Assembly: GCA_910585385.1 (NCBI GenBank)
Contig: CAJUDV010000020.1
Span: 1 to 41,450 of the forward strand
Source of the DNA: an uncultured Oscillibacter sp.
GTDB taxonomy: Bacteria > Bacillota > Clostridia > Oscillospirales > Oscillospiraceae
DNA: 41,450 nucleotides
Reading direction: 5' to 3'
Below are positions 13,900 through 22,015 of the stretch, piece after piece. The translations under genes were made by a program, and so were the position numbers. The notes below the pieces were generated by a model. It did no database searches and was not told the DNA's origin. It saw only the letters and a program-made list of their open reading frames with translations. The stretch's first letter is position 1. Each line of letters opens with the position of its first letter.

Positions 13900-13930
13900 A
13901 ACCGCCCGGCGCTTGTTACGCCGGGCGGTT
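13900..13930. terminator. Bidirectional terminator between convergent genes
   Basis: Perfect 12-bp stem AACCGCCCGGCG / CGCCGGGCGGTT with loop CTTGTTA; only short T/A runs on each side. Confidence 0.75.
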
Positions 13931-13999
13931 ATTATTCCTCTGCTTGATGATTTAACTAACTACGTCATCCCGATTCCCGGATACTCCACGAGAATTGTC

Positions 14000-14833
14000 T
14001 CAGGGCTGCTGCCGCAGGCTACACAGCCCCGCGCCGATGGCGGTGGCGAAGGTGGCGTTCTCCGGGACAATGTAGCGAAAGCCGTACAGCTTCTCAAACA
14101 GCTGGAAATTGGGCTTTACTTGGGAGAGGGTGGTCATAGATCCGGTGAGAATCACCGTGTCCGCCCCGCAGGCCTGACAGGCCAGCACCGTCATGGTACC
14201 GATGGCCTGGAGCACCAGGTTTACCACCCCGGCAGCCAGGTCGGCGGGGGCCGCGTCCTCCGCCAGGTTGCCGAAATTGGCGGCGGTCATGTCCGGGTCC
14301 AGCGTGGCGGCGGCGTTTTTGGAGATGTCCCGGATGGTCAGGTCCACGTGGCCCAGGTCCCCCTGCTCCGCCAGGCGCTTGATCTGGCCGAAGCGCTCCA
14401 TGTCCACCAGCTTGCGGCAAAGGCCCCCCAGGGTGCCGCCGCCGATGCCGCTGCCGCACAGGTGCCGCACCGTGCCGTCCCGCTCCGCCCAGAGGAAGGC
14501 GGTGCCGGTGCCCATGGTCACCACCACGCCCCGCTCCTGCCCCGACAGGGACAGCGCCCCCGCACAGCTGGCGGAGAACTCGTCCACCCGGCAGGTGGGC
14601 AGACCGTAGATGTCCCCCTCCACATAGGAGGTCCCCACGCCGGTGAGGACCACCCGCTCCACATCGGTAAGGGCCAGGCCGTTGGTGGTCAGGTAGTTGC
14701 CCAGCGCCCCGTAGAGGCTCGTCACCTGGTCCTCCGCCCGGACCCGCAGCATGGAGATCATGGCTCCGTCCGGCCTCAGCCCTACGATCTTTGTGGTGGA
14801 ACCGCCCACGTCGATTCCCAAAATCACACCCAT
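14000..14833 (-). CDS. coaW: Type II pantothenate kinase
   Basis: About 277 residues of the ASKHA-fold type II (CoaW, eukaryote-like) pantothenate kinase, which phosphorylates pantothenate in the first step of coenzyme A synthesis. GVILGIDVGGSTTKIVGLR is the phosphate-1 loop, VVVTMGTGTAFLWAE the phosphate-2 region, and GSGIGGGTLGGLCRKLV the characteristic GGGT segment. Two in-frame ATGs lie 6 nt apart: 14833 has AAGGGG 9 nt upstream, whereas 14839 would leave only 3 nt, so 14833 is preferred. The promoter at 14910-14938 is excellent. It is divergent from pncB, pairing CoA and NAD precursor genes. A BadF/BcrA-type ATPase is less likely because there is no cysteine-ligated cluster. Confidence 0.85.
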   Translation of the reverse strand: MGVILGIDVGGSTTKIVGLRPDGAMISMLRVRAEDQVTSLYGALGNYLTTNGLALTDVERVVLTGVGTSYVEGDIYGLPTCRVDEFSASCAGALSLSGQERGVVVTMGTGTAFLWAERDGTVRHLCGSGIGGGTLGGLCRKLVDMERFGQIKRLAEQGDLGHVDLTIRDISKNAAATLDPDMTAANFGNLAEDAAPADLAAGVVNLVLQAIGTMTVLACQACGADTVILTGSMTTLSQVKPNFQLFEKLYGFRYIVPENATFATAIGAGLCSLRQQP

Positions 14834-14909
14834 GTCCATTGTCCCCTTCCCTGTCCGGCGGACGTATCTCCCGCCGGGCCGCCCCGATGACGGTCATCAG
14901 AATATCCTC

Positions 14910-14938
14910 ATCATAAAAGAGCGGAGCGGGGTTGTCAA
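14910..14938 (-). promoter_or_regulatory. Promoter of coaW
   Basis: Minus strand: perfect TTGACA (14933-14938), 17-nt spacer, TATGAT (14910-14915). Confidence 0.75.
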
Positions 14939-14981
14939 TCCAAAGCTGATAAAATTTTGACAAAACCGGCAAAAATAAGGA

Positions 14982-15010
14982 TTGCTTTTCCATTTCATGG
15001 GCCTTATAAT
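14982..15010 (+). promoter_or_regulatory. Promoter of pncB
   Basis: TTGCTT (14982-14987), 17-nt spacer, perfect TATAAT (15005-15010). Confidence 0.75.
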
Positions 15011-15024
15011 ACAGCTAACTTTGA

Positions 15025-15056
15025 CCGGCGGCAAGATGTCCGCCGGAAACCGGCGG
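15025..15056 (+). promoter_or_regulatory. Alternative hairpins in the pncB leader
   Basis: Three segments, CCGGCGG (15025-15031), CCGCCGG (15040-15046) and CCGGCGG again (15050-15056), allow the middle one to pair with either neighbour. This lies between the transcription start and the ribosome site and may be a simple switch or just a GC-rich leader. Confidence 0.3.
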
Positions 15057-15086
15057 CCGCGGCGGGCGCTGGCTTTGGAGGCTATT

Positions 15087-16535
15087 ATGAAAACAGAAGA
15101 GAAGCTGAACATGACCATGCTCTGTGACTTCTACGAGCTGACCATGGGCAACGGCTATTTCCAGACCGGCTTTCAGGACCGGATCACCTATTTTGACGTC
15201 TTTTTCCGGGATGTGCCGGACAAGGGCGGCTTTGCCATCTGCGCGGGACTGGAGCAGCTGATCGACTACATCGAGAACCTGCGCTTTGAGGAGGCGGATA
15301 TCCAGTATCTCCGGGGGCGGGGACTGTTCTCCGAGGAATTTCTGGAATTTTTGCGGAACTTCCGCTTTACCGGAGACATCTGGGCCGTACCGGAGGGAAC
15401 CCCCATCTTCCCCAGGGAACCCATCCTGACCGTCCGGGCGCCGGCCATCCAGGCCCAGCTCATTGAGACCTTCGTCCTGCTGACACTGAACCACCAGAGC
15501 CTCATCGCCACCAAGGCCAACCGTATCGTACGGGCGGCCCAGGGGCGCACGGTGCTGGAGTTCGGCTCCCGCCGGGCCCAGGGCACCGACGCCGCCATCA
15601 CCGGCGCCAGGGCGGCCTATATCGGCGGCTGCAAGGGCACGGCCTGCACCATCTCCGACCAGCTTTACGGCGTCCCCGCCGGCGGCACCATGGCCCACGC
15701 CTGGGTCCAGATGTTCGACAGCCAGTACGAGGCCTTCAAGGCCTACTGCGAGATCTACCCCACCAACGCAACGCTCCTGGTGGATACCTACAACACCTTG
15801 AAATCCGGCGTGCCGGACGCCATCCGGGCCTTCAACGAGGTCCTGCGGCCCAGGGGGATCACCAGGTGCGGCATCCGTCTGGACTCCGGCGACATCGCCT
15901 ACCTTACCCGGGAGGCCCGGAGGATGCTGGACGACGCCGGCTGGACGGAGTGCCAGATCTCCGCCTCCAACTCCCTGGACGAGTACCTCATCCAGGACCT
16001 GATCCGCCAGGGCGCGGAGATCGGTCTCTTCGGCGTGGGGGAGCGGATGATTACCGCCCGCAGCGAGCCCGTGTTTGGCGGGGTCTACAAGCTGGCCGCC
16101 GTGGAGGACAGCCAAGGGAACATCATTCCCAAGATCAAGGTCAGCGAGAATGTGGGCAAGATCACCAATCCCCACTTTAAAAAGGTCTACCGCATCTTTG
16201 ACAACGCCACCGGCAAGGCAGAGGCGGACTACATCACCGTCTGGGATGAGACGGTGGACGAGTCCCGGCCCCTGGAGCTCTTTGACCCCCAGGCCACCTG
16301 GAAGCGTAAGATCTATACCGGCTTCACCGCCAAGCCCCTGCTGTGCCCTGTGTTCCAAAACGGAGCCCTGGTCTATGACCGTCCCTCCCTGCCGGAGATC
16401 CAGCGGTACTGTCTGGAGCAGGTGGACACGCTCTGGGACGAGGTCAAGCGCTTTGAGAACCCCCACACCTACTATGTGGATCTGAGCCAGAAGCTGTGGG
16501 ACATCAAGCAGGATCTCCTGCGGGAAAAACGCTGA
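15087..16535 (+). CDS. pncB: Nicotinate phosphoribosyltransferase
   Basis: A 482-residue enzyme that makes nicotinate mononucleotide from nicotinate and PRPP in the NAD salvage pathway. Diagnostic stretches are MTMLCDFYELTMGNGYFQTG at the N-terminus, LNHQSLIATKANRIVRAAQG, EFGSRRAQGTDAAITGARAA, CGIRLDSGDIAYL (PRPP-binding region), and FGVGERMITARSEPVFGGVYKL. The length suits the Gram-positive PncB type. The start at 15087 is chosen because GGAGG lies 6-7 nt upstream and the upstream in-frame ATG at 14982 sits inside the promoter. It is divergent from coaW. The stem at 16560-16591 follows the stop. Confidence 0.95.
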   Translation: MKTEEKLNMTMLCDFYELTMGNGYFQTGFQDRITYFDVFFRDVPDKGGFAICAGLEQLIDYIENLRFEEADIQYLRGRGLFSEEFLEFLRNFRFTGDIWAVPEGTPIFPREPILTVRAPAIQAQLIETFVLLTLNHQSLIATKANRIVRAAQGRTVLEFGSRRAQGTDAAITGARAAYIGGCKGTACTISDQLYGVPAGGTMAHAWVQMFDSQYEAFKAYCEIYPTNATLLVDTYNTLKSGVPDAIRAFNEVLRPRGITRCGIRLDSGDIAYLTREARRMLDDAGWTECQISASNSLDEYLIQDLIRQGAEIGLFGVGERMITARSEPVFGGVYKLAAVEDSQGNIIPKIKVSENVGKITNPHFKKVYRIFDNATGKAEADYITVWDETVDESRPLELFDPQATWKRKIYTGFTAKPLLCPVFQNGALVYDRPSLPEIQRYCLEQVDTLWDEVKRFENPHTYYVDLSQKLWDIKQDLLREKR

Positions 16536-16559
16536 GAAATTCCAGCGCCACCCCATCGC

Positions 16560-16591
16560 GGCACAGCCCCGCCCTCCGGCGGGGCTGTGCC
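16560..16591 (+). terminator. Hairpin after pncB (terminator-like, no T-run)
   Basis: Perfect 14-bp stem GGCACAGCCCCGCC / GGCGGGGCTGTGCC with loop CTCC. No T-run follows directly, so it may act as a mRNA-end stabiliser or Rho-independent stop of low efficiency. Confidence 0.5.
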
Positions 16592-16620
16592 TGCTTCCAG
16601 GATTGTTTACAGAAAAACGG

Positions 16621-16649
16621 TTGCTTCCCCGCCTGTTTTTTTGTATAAT
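16621..16649 (+). promoter_or_regulatory. Promoter of the cardiolipin synthase gene
   Basis: TTGCTT (16621-16626), 17-nt spacer, perfect TATAAT (16644-16649). Confidence 0.75.
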
Positions 16650-16698
16650 AAGAAAATAGTATGAGATGCTGAAAGAGACAAAGAAGGAGGCGGAGCAG

Positions 16699-18264
16699 AT
16701 GCACAAAAATTTGCCCAGAACCACTGAGCGGACGGAGCGGCGCATCTCCGCCGCTACCAGCATCGGCATGTGCGCCCTGACGGTAATCGCCCAGATTGGG
16801 ACCACGCTGTTTCTGACCCACTTCCTGCGGGAGAAGGCCGCCTACGTCTATTCCATTCTGGAGCTGGCCGGTGCCATTGTGGCCATCCGGGTCTACCAGC
16901 GTCCCGGCAGCCCCACCTACAAGCTGGCCTGGATGTGCCTGCTGCTGGCCCTGCCGGTATCCGGCATGCTTCTCTTCTGCCTGTGGGGCGGCACTCACCA
17001 GGCCAAGAGTCTGAGCCTGCGGCATGTTCCCCCCATCCCCCTGCGGGACGGCCACCACCTTGCCAGTGAGAAAAATCTGGCTCAACTGCGCCGCCGGACC
17101 CCGGCCTGGGGACGGCTTGCCGCTTACCTCCAAAAGCGGGGCTTCATTCTCTACGGAAATACAGACGCCAAATACTTTGGGGACGGCGCGGCGTTTTTTG
17201 ACGATCTCATCACCCACATGAGCCGGGCGGAAACGTATATCTTTCTGGAATACTACATTCTGGCGGAAGGCCGGCTGTGGGACCGGATCTTTGCCGTCCT
17301 GCGGGAGCGGGCCGCCGCCGGCGTGGAGGTTTACATTATCTTTGACGACTTCGGCAACCTGACCCGCCTGTCCGACGAGACTCTTCAGGCCATTCAGAAC
17401 GCCGGGATTGAGGTGGAAGTGTTCAACCCCGTCCACCGATATGTCAACCGCATCTACTTCAACTATCGGGACCATCGGAAGATTGCCGTGGTGGACGGGC
17501 ACTACGCCTGGACCGGCGGCATCAACCTGGCAGACGAATACGCGGGCCTCATCATCCGCTTCGGCCACTGGAAGGACAGCGGCGTCCGGATTGAGGGCGA
17601 GGGCGCCTGGGGCTTTGCCGCCCAGTTCATCCAGATGTGGCGGATGATGGGCCGCACCCTGCCCAACGAGGAGGACTACTACCGCTCCCGCCACTGTATG
17701 CCCGCCTCCTCCGGGTTCTGCCAGCCCTTTACGGACGGTCCCCTCAACAATCCGGACAACCCTATAGAAGAGACCTATCTCCAGCTGATCTCCTCCGCCC
17801 AGCGGATGCTGTATATCACCACCCCCTATTACGCCGTAGAGGAGTCCATGCAGAAGGCCCTGTGCATCGCCGCCGACGCGGGGGTGGACGTGCGGCTGCT
17901 GATTCCCGGCATTCCGGACCACCACAAGTTTACCTATATGGTGGCGGAGACCTACTGGGGCGAACTGCTGAGCCACGGCGTGAAGATCTACAAATACACC
18001 CCCGGCTTTCTCCACGCCAAAAGCGTTCTGGCGGACCGGGAGACAGCCCTGATCGGCAGCACCAACATGGACTACCGCACCTTTCAGCTGCACTATGAAT
18101 GCGGCGTACTGCTGTACCATATGCCTGTGGTAGAGGAGCTGCTGGAGGATCTGCACCACATCATGGCGGAGAGCTCCCTCTACACCATAGAGGACTGGAA
18201 CCGGCGGGGCCTCTTCCGGAAGATGTTCTCCTCCCTGTTCCGGCTGGGGGCGATCTGGCTGTAG
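16699..18264 (+). CDS. cls: Cardiolipin synthase (phospholipase D type)
   Basis: A 521-residue membrane enzyme that joins two phosphatidylglycerol molecules into cardiolipin. Two hydrophobic N-terminal segments (roughly residues 20-45 and 80-98) precede two phospholipase D domains with HKD motifs: DHRKIAVVDGHYAWTGGINL and LHAKSVLADRETALIGSTNMD, the second followed by a typical MDYRTFQLHYECGV. The start at 16699 is preferred because AAGGAGG lies 8 nt upstream; another ATG at 16666 is only about 10 nt from the predicted transcription start. Length is normal (about 480-520). It stands alone, with the hairpin-rich region 18277-18516 downstream. Confidence 0.93.
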   Translation: MHKNLPRTTERTERRISAATSIGMCALTVIAQIGTTLFLTHFLREKAAYVYSILELAGAIVAIRVYQRPGSPTYKLAWMCLLLALPVSGMLLFCLWGGTHQAKSLSLRHVPPIPLRDGHHLASEKNLAQLRRRTPAWGRLAAYLQKRGFILYGNTDAKYFGDGAAFFDDLITHMSRAETYIFLEYYILAEGRLWDRIFAVLRERAAAGVEVYIIFDDFGNLTRLSDETLQAIQNAGIEVEVFNPVHRYVNRIYFNYRDHRKIAVVDGHYAWTGGINLADEYAGLIIRFGHWKDSGVRIEGEGAWGFAAQFIQMWRMMGRTLPNEEDYYRSRHCMPASSGFCQPFTDGPLNNPDNPIEETYLQLISSAQRMLYITTPYYAVEESMQKALCIAADAGVDVRLLIPGIPDHHKFTYMVAETYWGELLSHGVKIYKYTPGFLHAKSVLADRETALIGSTNMDYRTFQLHYECGVLLYHMPVVEELLEDLHHIMAESSLYTIEDWNRRGLFRKMFSSLFRLGAIWL

Positions 18265-18276
18265 TTGTCTCGAGAG

Positions 18277-18516
18277 GGAGCGGGCTCCATCTCCGGCCTA
18301 AGAGCCGCCATACGGGCGGTTGGCCTCCGAAACGCGCCTGCGGGCGCAGCCTCGACCTCCCCCACCACCAGTCTGCGGACTGGTATACGCGCCCCACGGG
18401 CGCACAAGTCAGGGTATTTTCGGCAGGCACATGTCCTGCCGAAAATGATTCCAATTCGTCTCTCTGCCTCCGGCGGAGAGACTGAGGGCTCTGCCCCCGG
18501 ACCCCGTTTTTGTTGG
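18277..18516. repeat. Cluster of seven hairpins in an intergenic region
   Basis: The 280-nt gap between cls and the ttcA-like gene is almost entirely short inverted repeats: GGAGCGGGCTCC (18277-18288), CCGCC/GGCGG (18305-18319), GCGCC/GGCGC (18334-18347), CCAGTC/GACTGG (18368-18383), GCGCCC/GGGCGC (18389-18403), a 12-bp stem ATTTTCGGCAGG/CCTGCCGAAAAT (18416-18446) and an 11-bp stem with one wobble (18458-18482), then a GGGCTCTGCCCCCGGACCCC segment. This modular look is that of a dispersed intergenic repeat; the 12-bp one may terminate cls transcripts. Confidence 0.55.
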
Positions 18517-18544
18517 GAAGTTTTGCTCTGCTAGGAGAGAATAT

Positions 18545-19423
18545 ATGTCCCGTGAACTCACCCCTCAGGAGACCGCCGAGCGCAGTCTCATCAAGACCTA
18601 CCGCAAGACCCTCTGGAATCCCTTTATCGCCGCTGTGAAGCGGTACGAACTGGTCTCCCCCGGGGACCGTATCGCCGTGTGCATCTCCGGCGGCAAGGAC
18701 TCCATGGTACTGGCCAAGCTCATGCAGGAGCTGCAAAGGCACACAGACCAGCCCTTCTCCCTCGTCTTTCTGGCCATGGACCCAGGGTACAACCCCGCCA
18801 ACCGCCAGCTGCTGGAGGCCAACGCGGAGCGGCTGGGCGTTCCCCTCACCGTATTCGAGAGCGGCATTTTCGATGTCACCACCCAAGTGGAGAAGAACCC
18901 CTGCTATCTGTGCGCCCGGATGCGCCGGGGCTGTCTGTACGCCCGGGCCCAGGAGCTGGGCTGCAACAAGATCGCCCTGGGGCACCACTTCTCCGACGTC
19001 ATCGAGACCACTCTGCTGGGCCTCTTCTACGGCGCCCAGCTCCAGGCCATGCCGCCCAAGCTCCACAGCAAAAACTTTCCCGGCATGGAGCTGATCCGGC
19101 CTCTGTACTGCGTTCATGAGGATGCTATCGTGGCCTGGAAGAACTACAACCATCTGCGCTTTCTCCAGTGCGCCTGCCGTTTTACAGAGGCCCGGGATGC
19201 GTCCGGCGACGGCATCGGCGAGAGCAAGCGCCAGGAGATGAAACTGCTGCTGCGGCGGCTGAAGCAGGAGAATCCCAACATTGAAAAGAGCATCTTCCGC
19301 GCCATCCACGGCGTACAGCTGGACACCTTTCCCGGCTTCAAGTACCGGGGAGCCGCCTATTCCCTTTTGGATGTCTATAATTCAGGCGCCGCCTTTTCCC
19401 AGGACAGCGCCGGACAGGAGTGA
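18545..19423 (+). CDS. TtcA-like tRNA thiolation ATP pyrophosphatase
   Basis: A 292-residue PP-loop enzyme. The ATP-pyrophosphatase loop is IAVCISGGKDSMVLAKLM (SGGKDS near residues 49-54). Two cysteines in NPCYLCARMRRG and one or two in RFLQCACRF fit the iron-sulfur ligands of the TtcA/TtuA group, which activate tRNA bases for sulfur transfer (2-thiocytidine in E. coli TtcA). GHHFSDVIETTLLGLFYG is also a family hallmark. Start MSRELTP at 18545 follows AGGAGAG. The stop overlaps the GTG at 19420 and the next gene begins 5 nt later, so the two are probably translated together. The exact modified base cannot be read from sequence. Confidence 0.82.
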   Translation: MSRELTPQETAERSLIKTYRKTLWNPFIAAVKRYELVSPGDRIAVCISGGKDSMVLAKLMQELQRHTDQPFSLVFLAMDPGYNPANRQLLEANAERLGVPLTVFESGIFDVTTQVEKNPCYLCARMRRGCLYARAQELGCNKIALGHHFSDVIETTLLGLFYGAQLQAMPPKLHSKNFPGMELIRPLYCVHEDAIVAWKNYNHLRFLQCACRFTEARDASGDGIGESKRQEMKLLLRRLKQENPNIEKSIFRAIHGVQLDTFPGFKYRGAAYSLLDVYNSGAAFSQDSAGQE

Positions 19424-19428
19424 TATAT

Positions 19429-21801
19429 ATGGATTACTATCGCTGTGAAAATCCGGACTGCGGCTTTGTAGCCGAGAGCGAAGAGCCGGATGTTTGCCCC
19501 CGCTGCGGCGGCACTTTCTTCATCGCCCTGAATGAGGAGGAGATGACCGCCGGCGACTGGGTCTCCATGGGCAACCGGGCCGTGGACGAAAAGCGGGAGA
19601 CCGACGCCCTGGCCTGCTACCAGCGGGCGGCGGCCCTGGGAGATCCCCTGGGGCTGACCAATCTGGGCTGGTGCCTGGAGGCCGGCATCGGCGTGGAGGC
19701 GGACCCTAAGCAGGCGGTCCTGCTGTACGCTCAGGCCGCCTCGCAGGAGTACATGCCCGCTCTGACCAATCTGGGCTACTGCTATACATACGGCATCGGC
19801 GTGGAGACCGACATGGCCAAGGCTCTGGAATGTTTCCAGAAGGGCGCGGAGCAGGGCTTTCCCCGGGCTCAGTTCCTGCTGGGCGAGGCCTACCGCCGGG
19901 GCGCCGGCACAGACACAGACGACGGCGAGGCCGCCAAATGGTACCAGTCCGCCGCGTGGCTGGGATACCCGGCGGCGCAGACAGAGCTGGGCCGCTGCTT
20001 TGAGTTTGGCACCGGCGTGGAGGAGGACCTGGAGCAGGCGGTGAAGTGGTACCGGGCCGCAGCCGAACAGGGCAACGCCCCAGGCCAATGCTGTCTGGGC
20101 TTCTGCTATGAATCCGGACGGGGCGTGGAGCAGAGCTGGGAGGAGGCGGTGAGCTGGTACCGCACCGCCGCGGACCGCGGCTATCCCCGAGCCCAATGCA
20201 ACCTGGCCTGGTGCTATGAAAACGGAAAAGGCGTGGAGCGGGATTTTACCGAGGCCGCCCGCCTCTACCGCGCCGCCGCGGACCAGGGCTATCCCCGTGG
20301 GTTGGTGTGCCTGGGCTTTTGCTATGAGCGGGGCCAAGGTGTTCCCGCCAACAAAGCGGAGGCTGCTTCCTGGTACCGCAAAGCCGCCGAGGACGGCGAC
20401 GAGGACGGCGCCTGCTGCCTGGGCTACCTCTATGAGACCGGAGAGGGCGTGGAGCAGAGCTGGACCGAGGCCGTCCACTGGTACCGCAAGGCGGCGGAAC
20501 TGGGCCTGCCCCGGGGACAGTGCAATCTGGCCTGGTGCTATGAGAACGGAAAAGGCGTGGAGAGATCCCAGGCCGACGCCTTCCGCTGGTATATGGCCGC
20601 CGCGCAGCAGAGTTATCCCCGCGGCCTCTTCAATGTGGCCCGGGACTACGATTACGGCCTGAGCCAGCCCCAGGACCAGGCAGAGGCGTGCCGCTGGTAT
20701 CAAAAAGCCGCAGATACCGGCTACGCCCCTGCCATGTGCGACCTGGGCGTGTGCTACGAGCGGGGCGAGGGCGTGGAGCAGAGCTTCGAGAAAGCGGTGG
20801 AACTGTACCGCAGAGCCGCCGACATGGGCAATCCTCCAGGCCAGTGCAACTTAGGCTATCTCTACGAGATTGGCCGGGGTGTGGAACAGAGCTGGACCGA
20901 GGCCGTCCGTTGGTACAAGGCCGCGGCGGAACAGGGCTTTCCCCGCGCCATGTGCAACCTGGCCTGGTGCTATGAAAACGGCAAGGGTGTGGACGAGAAC
21001 GTAACCCGGGCCCTCAACTGGTACCGCAAGGCGGCGGAGCGGGGCGATCCCCGGGGAATGTTCTGCGTAGGCTACTACTATAAGCGGGGCCGGGGCGTGG
21101 AACAGGACCTGAAGACCGCCGTAGAGTGGTATCAGAAGGCCGTAGACATCGGTTATCCACAGGCCATGTGCAACTTAGGCGTGTGCTACGAAAACGGCGA
21201 GGGCGTGGACGAAGACCCCGCGGAGGCCGCCCGTCTGTACCGCATGGCCGCGGACAAAGGCGATGCCGCCGCCCAATGCAACCTGGGTTCTCTGTACGAG
21301 GATGGGCGCGGCGTAGAACAGGACTGGAATCAGGCGGCGGCCTGGTATAAGAAGGCCGCCGCCTCCGGGTATCCCCGGGCCATGCGCAATTTCGGCGTAT
21401 GCTGTGAATTTGGACGGGGTGTGAAGAAGGATGTCAAGTCCGCCGCGGCGTGGTATCACAAGGCAGCGGAGCAGGGTGACCGGGTGGCTGCCTGCAATTT
21501 GGGTTACCTCTATGAGTCCGGAGAGGGCGTGGAGCAGAGCTGGACCGAGGCTGTCCGCTGGTACAAAATCGCGGTAGAGCTCCAGAGCCCCCGGGCCCAG
21601 CATAACCTGGCCTGGTGCTACGAAAACGGCAAGGGCGTGGCAAAAGACTTGACAAAGGCCGTGGAGCTGTACCAGGCTGCCGCGGATCAAGGATTTGAGG
21701 ACGCCTCCGAGGCGCTGGAACGTCTGAAAAGCGCGAAGCCGGAGAGACGGGAAAAGGGCAGCTTTTTGAAGGGATTTTTCGGCGGCGGCAAGAGCAAATA
21801 A
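19429..21801 (+). CDS. Sel1-repeat protein with N-terminal zinc ribbon
   Basis: A 790-residue cytoplasmic protein. An N-terminal zinc-ribbon-like motif (YRCENPDCGF and DVCPRCGG, residues 4-30) is followed by about 20 Sel1-like repeats of 36 residues with the pattern NLGxCYExGxGVExDxxxAvxWYrkAAexG. Repeats are also grouped: a two-repeat block (GYLYE..GEGVEQSWTEAV followed by CNLAWCYENGKGV) occurs about four times, showing recent block duplication. The tail is short and basic (KGSFLKGFFGGGKSK). Sel1 repeats form a solenoid for protein binding; the partner is unknown. ATG at 19429 is preferred over the GTG at 19420 because CAGGAG ends 8 nt upstream. It is coupled to the ttcA-like gene. No signal peptide. 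Confidence 0.9.
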   Translation: MDYYRCENPDCGFVAESEEPDVCPRCGGTFFIALNEEEMTAGDWVSMGNRAVDEKRETDALACYQRAAALGDPLGLTNLGWCLEAGIGVEADPKQAVLLYAQAASQEYMPALTNLGYCYTYGIGVETDMAKALECFQKGAEQGFPRAQFLLGEAYRRGAGTDTDDGEAAKWYQSAAWLGYPAAQTELGRCFEFGTGVEEDLEQAVKWYRAAAEQGNAPGQCCLGFCYESGRGVEQSWEEAVSWYRTAADRGYPRAQCNLAWCYENGKGVERDFTEAARLYRAAADQGYPRGLVCLGFCYERGQGVPANKAEAASWYRKAAEDGDEDGACCLGYLYETGEGVEQSWTEAVHWYRKAAELGLPRGQCNLAWCYENGKGVERSQADAFRWYMAAAQQSYPRGLFNVARDYDYGLSQPQDQAEACRWYQKAADTGYAPAMCDLGVCYERGEGVEQSFEKAVELYRRAADMGNPPGQCNLGYLYEIGRGVEQSWTEAVRWYKAAAEQGFPRAMCNLAWCYENGKGVDENVTRALNWYRKAAERGDPRGMFCVGYYYKRGRGVEQDLKTAVEWYQKAVDIGYPQAMCNLGVCYENGEGVDEDPAEAARLYRMAADKGDAAAQCNLGSLYEDGRGVEQDWNQAAAWYKKAAASGYPRAMRNFGVCCEFGRGVKKDVKSAAAWYHKAAEQGDRVAACNLGYLYESGEGVEQSWTEAVRWYKIAVELQSPRAQHNLAWCYENGKGVAKDLTKAVELYQAAADQGFEDASEALERLKSAKPERREKGSFLKGFFGGGKSK

Positions 21802-21839
21802 ATTTTTCAAAATTTCTCCTGGAATATTGAAAAACCCTC

Positions 21840-21867
21840 TTGACAAAATATCACTTTTCTGTATAAT
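21840..21867 (+). promoter_or_regulatory. Promoter of tRNA-Gln
   Basis: Perfect TTGACA (21840-21845), 16-nt spacer, perfect TATAAT (21862-21867). The precursor leader contains an inverted repeat TGTTCG (21874-21879) / CGAACA (21893-21898). Confidence 0.85.
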
Positions 21868-21903
21868 AATATCTGTTCGTTGAAGTGAACGGCGAACAGA
21901 TAC

Positions 21904-21977
21904 AGCGGGTTTGTGTAAAGGTAGCACAGCAGACTCTGACTCTGTATGTGAGGGTTCGAATCCTTCACCCGCTGCCA
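21904..21977 (+). tRNA. tRNA-Gln (anticodon CTG)
   Basis: Complete cloverleaf of 74 nt including encoded CCA: acceptor AGCGGGT/ACCCGCT, D-stem GTGT/GCAC (last pair a wobble), anticodon stem GCAGA/TCTGT with loop CTCTGAC giving anticodon CTG (21936-21938), and T-arm GAGGG-TTCGAAT-CCTTC. Confidence 0.95.
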
Positions 21978-21983
21978 CAAGAG

Positions 21984-22015
21984 AGCCTTGAAACCACAAT
22001 GGTTTCAAGGCTTTT
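21984..22015 (+). terminator. Terminator of tRNA-Gln
   Basis: Perfect 13-bp stem AGCCTTGAAACCA / TGGTTTCAAGGCT with loop CAA, then TTTCT. Confidence 0.9.

Noticed and set aside
14982..15086. Upstream in-frame ATG extending pncB by 35 codons
   Set aside because: It lies within the -35 element of the promoter at 14982-15010; GGAGG supports 15087.
20000..21700. Tandem DNA repeats as a CRISPR array
   Set aside because: The periodicity (108 bp) is the 36-residue Sel1 repeat inside an intact reading frame.
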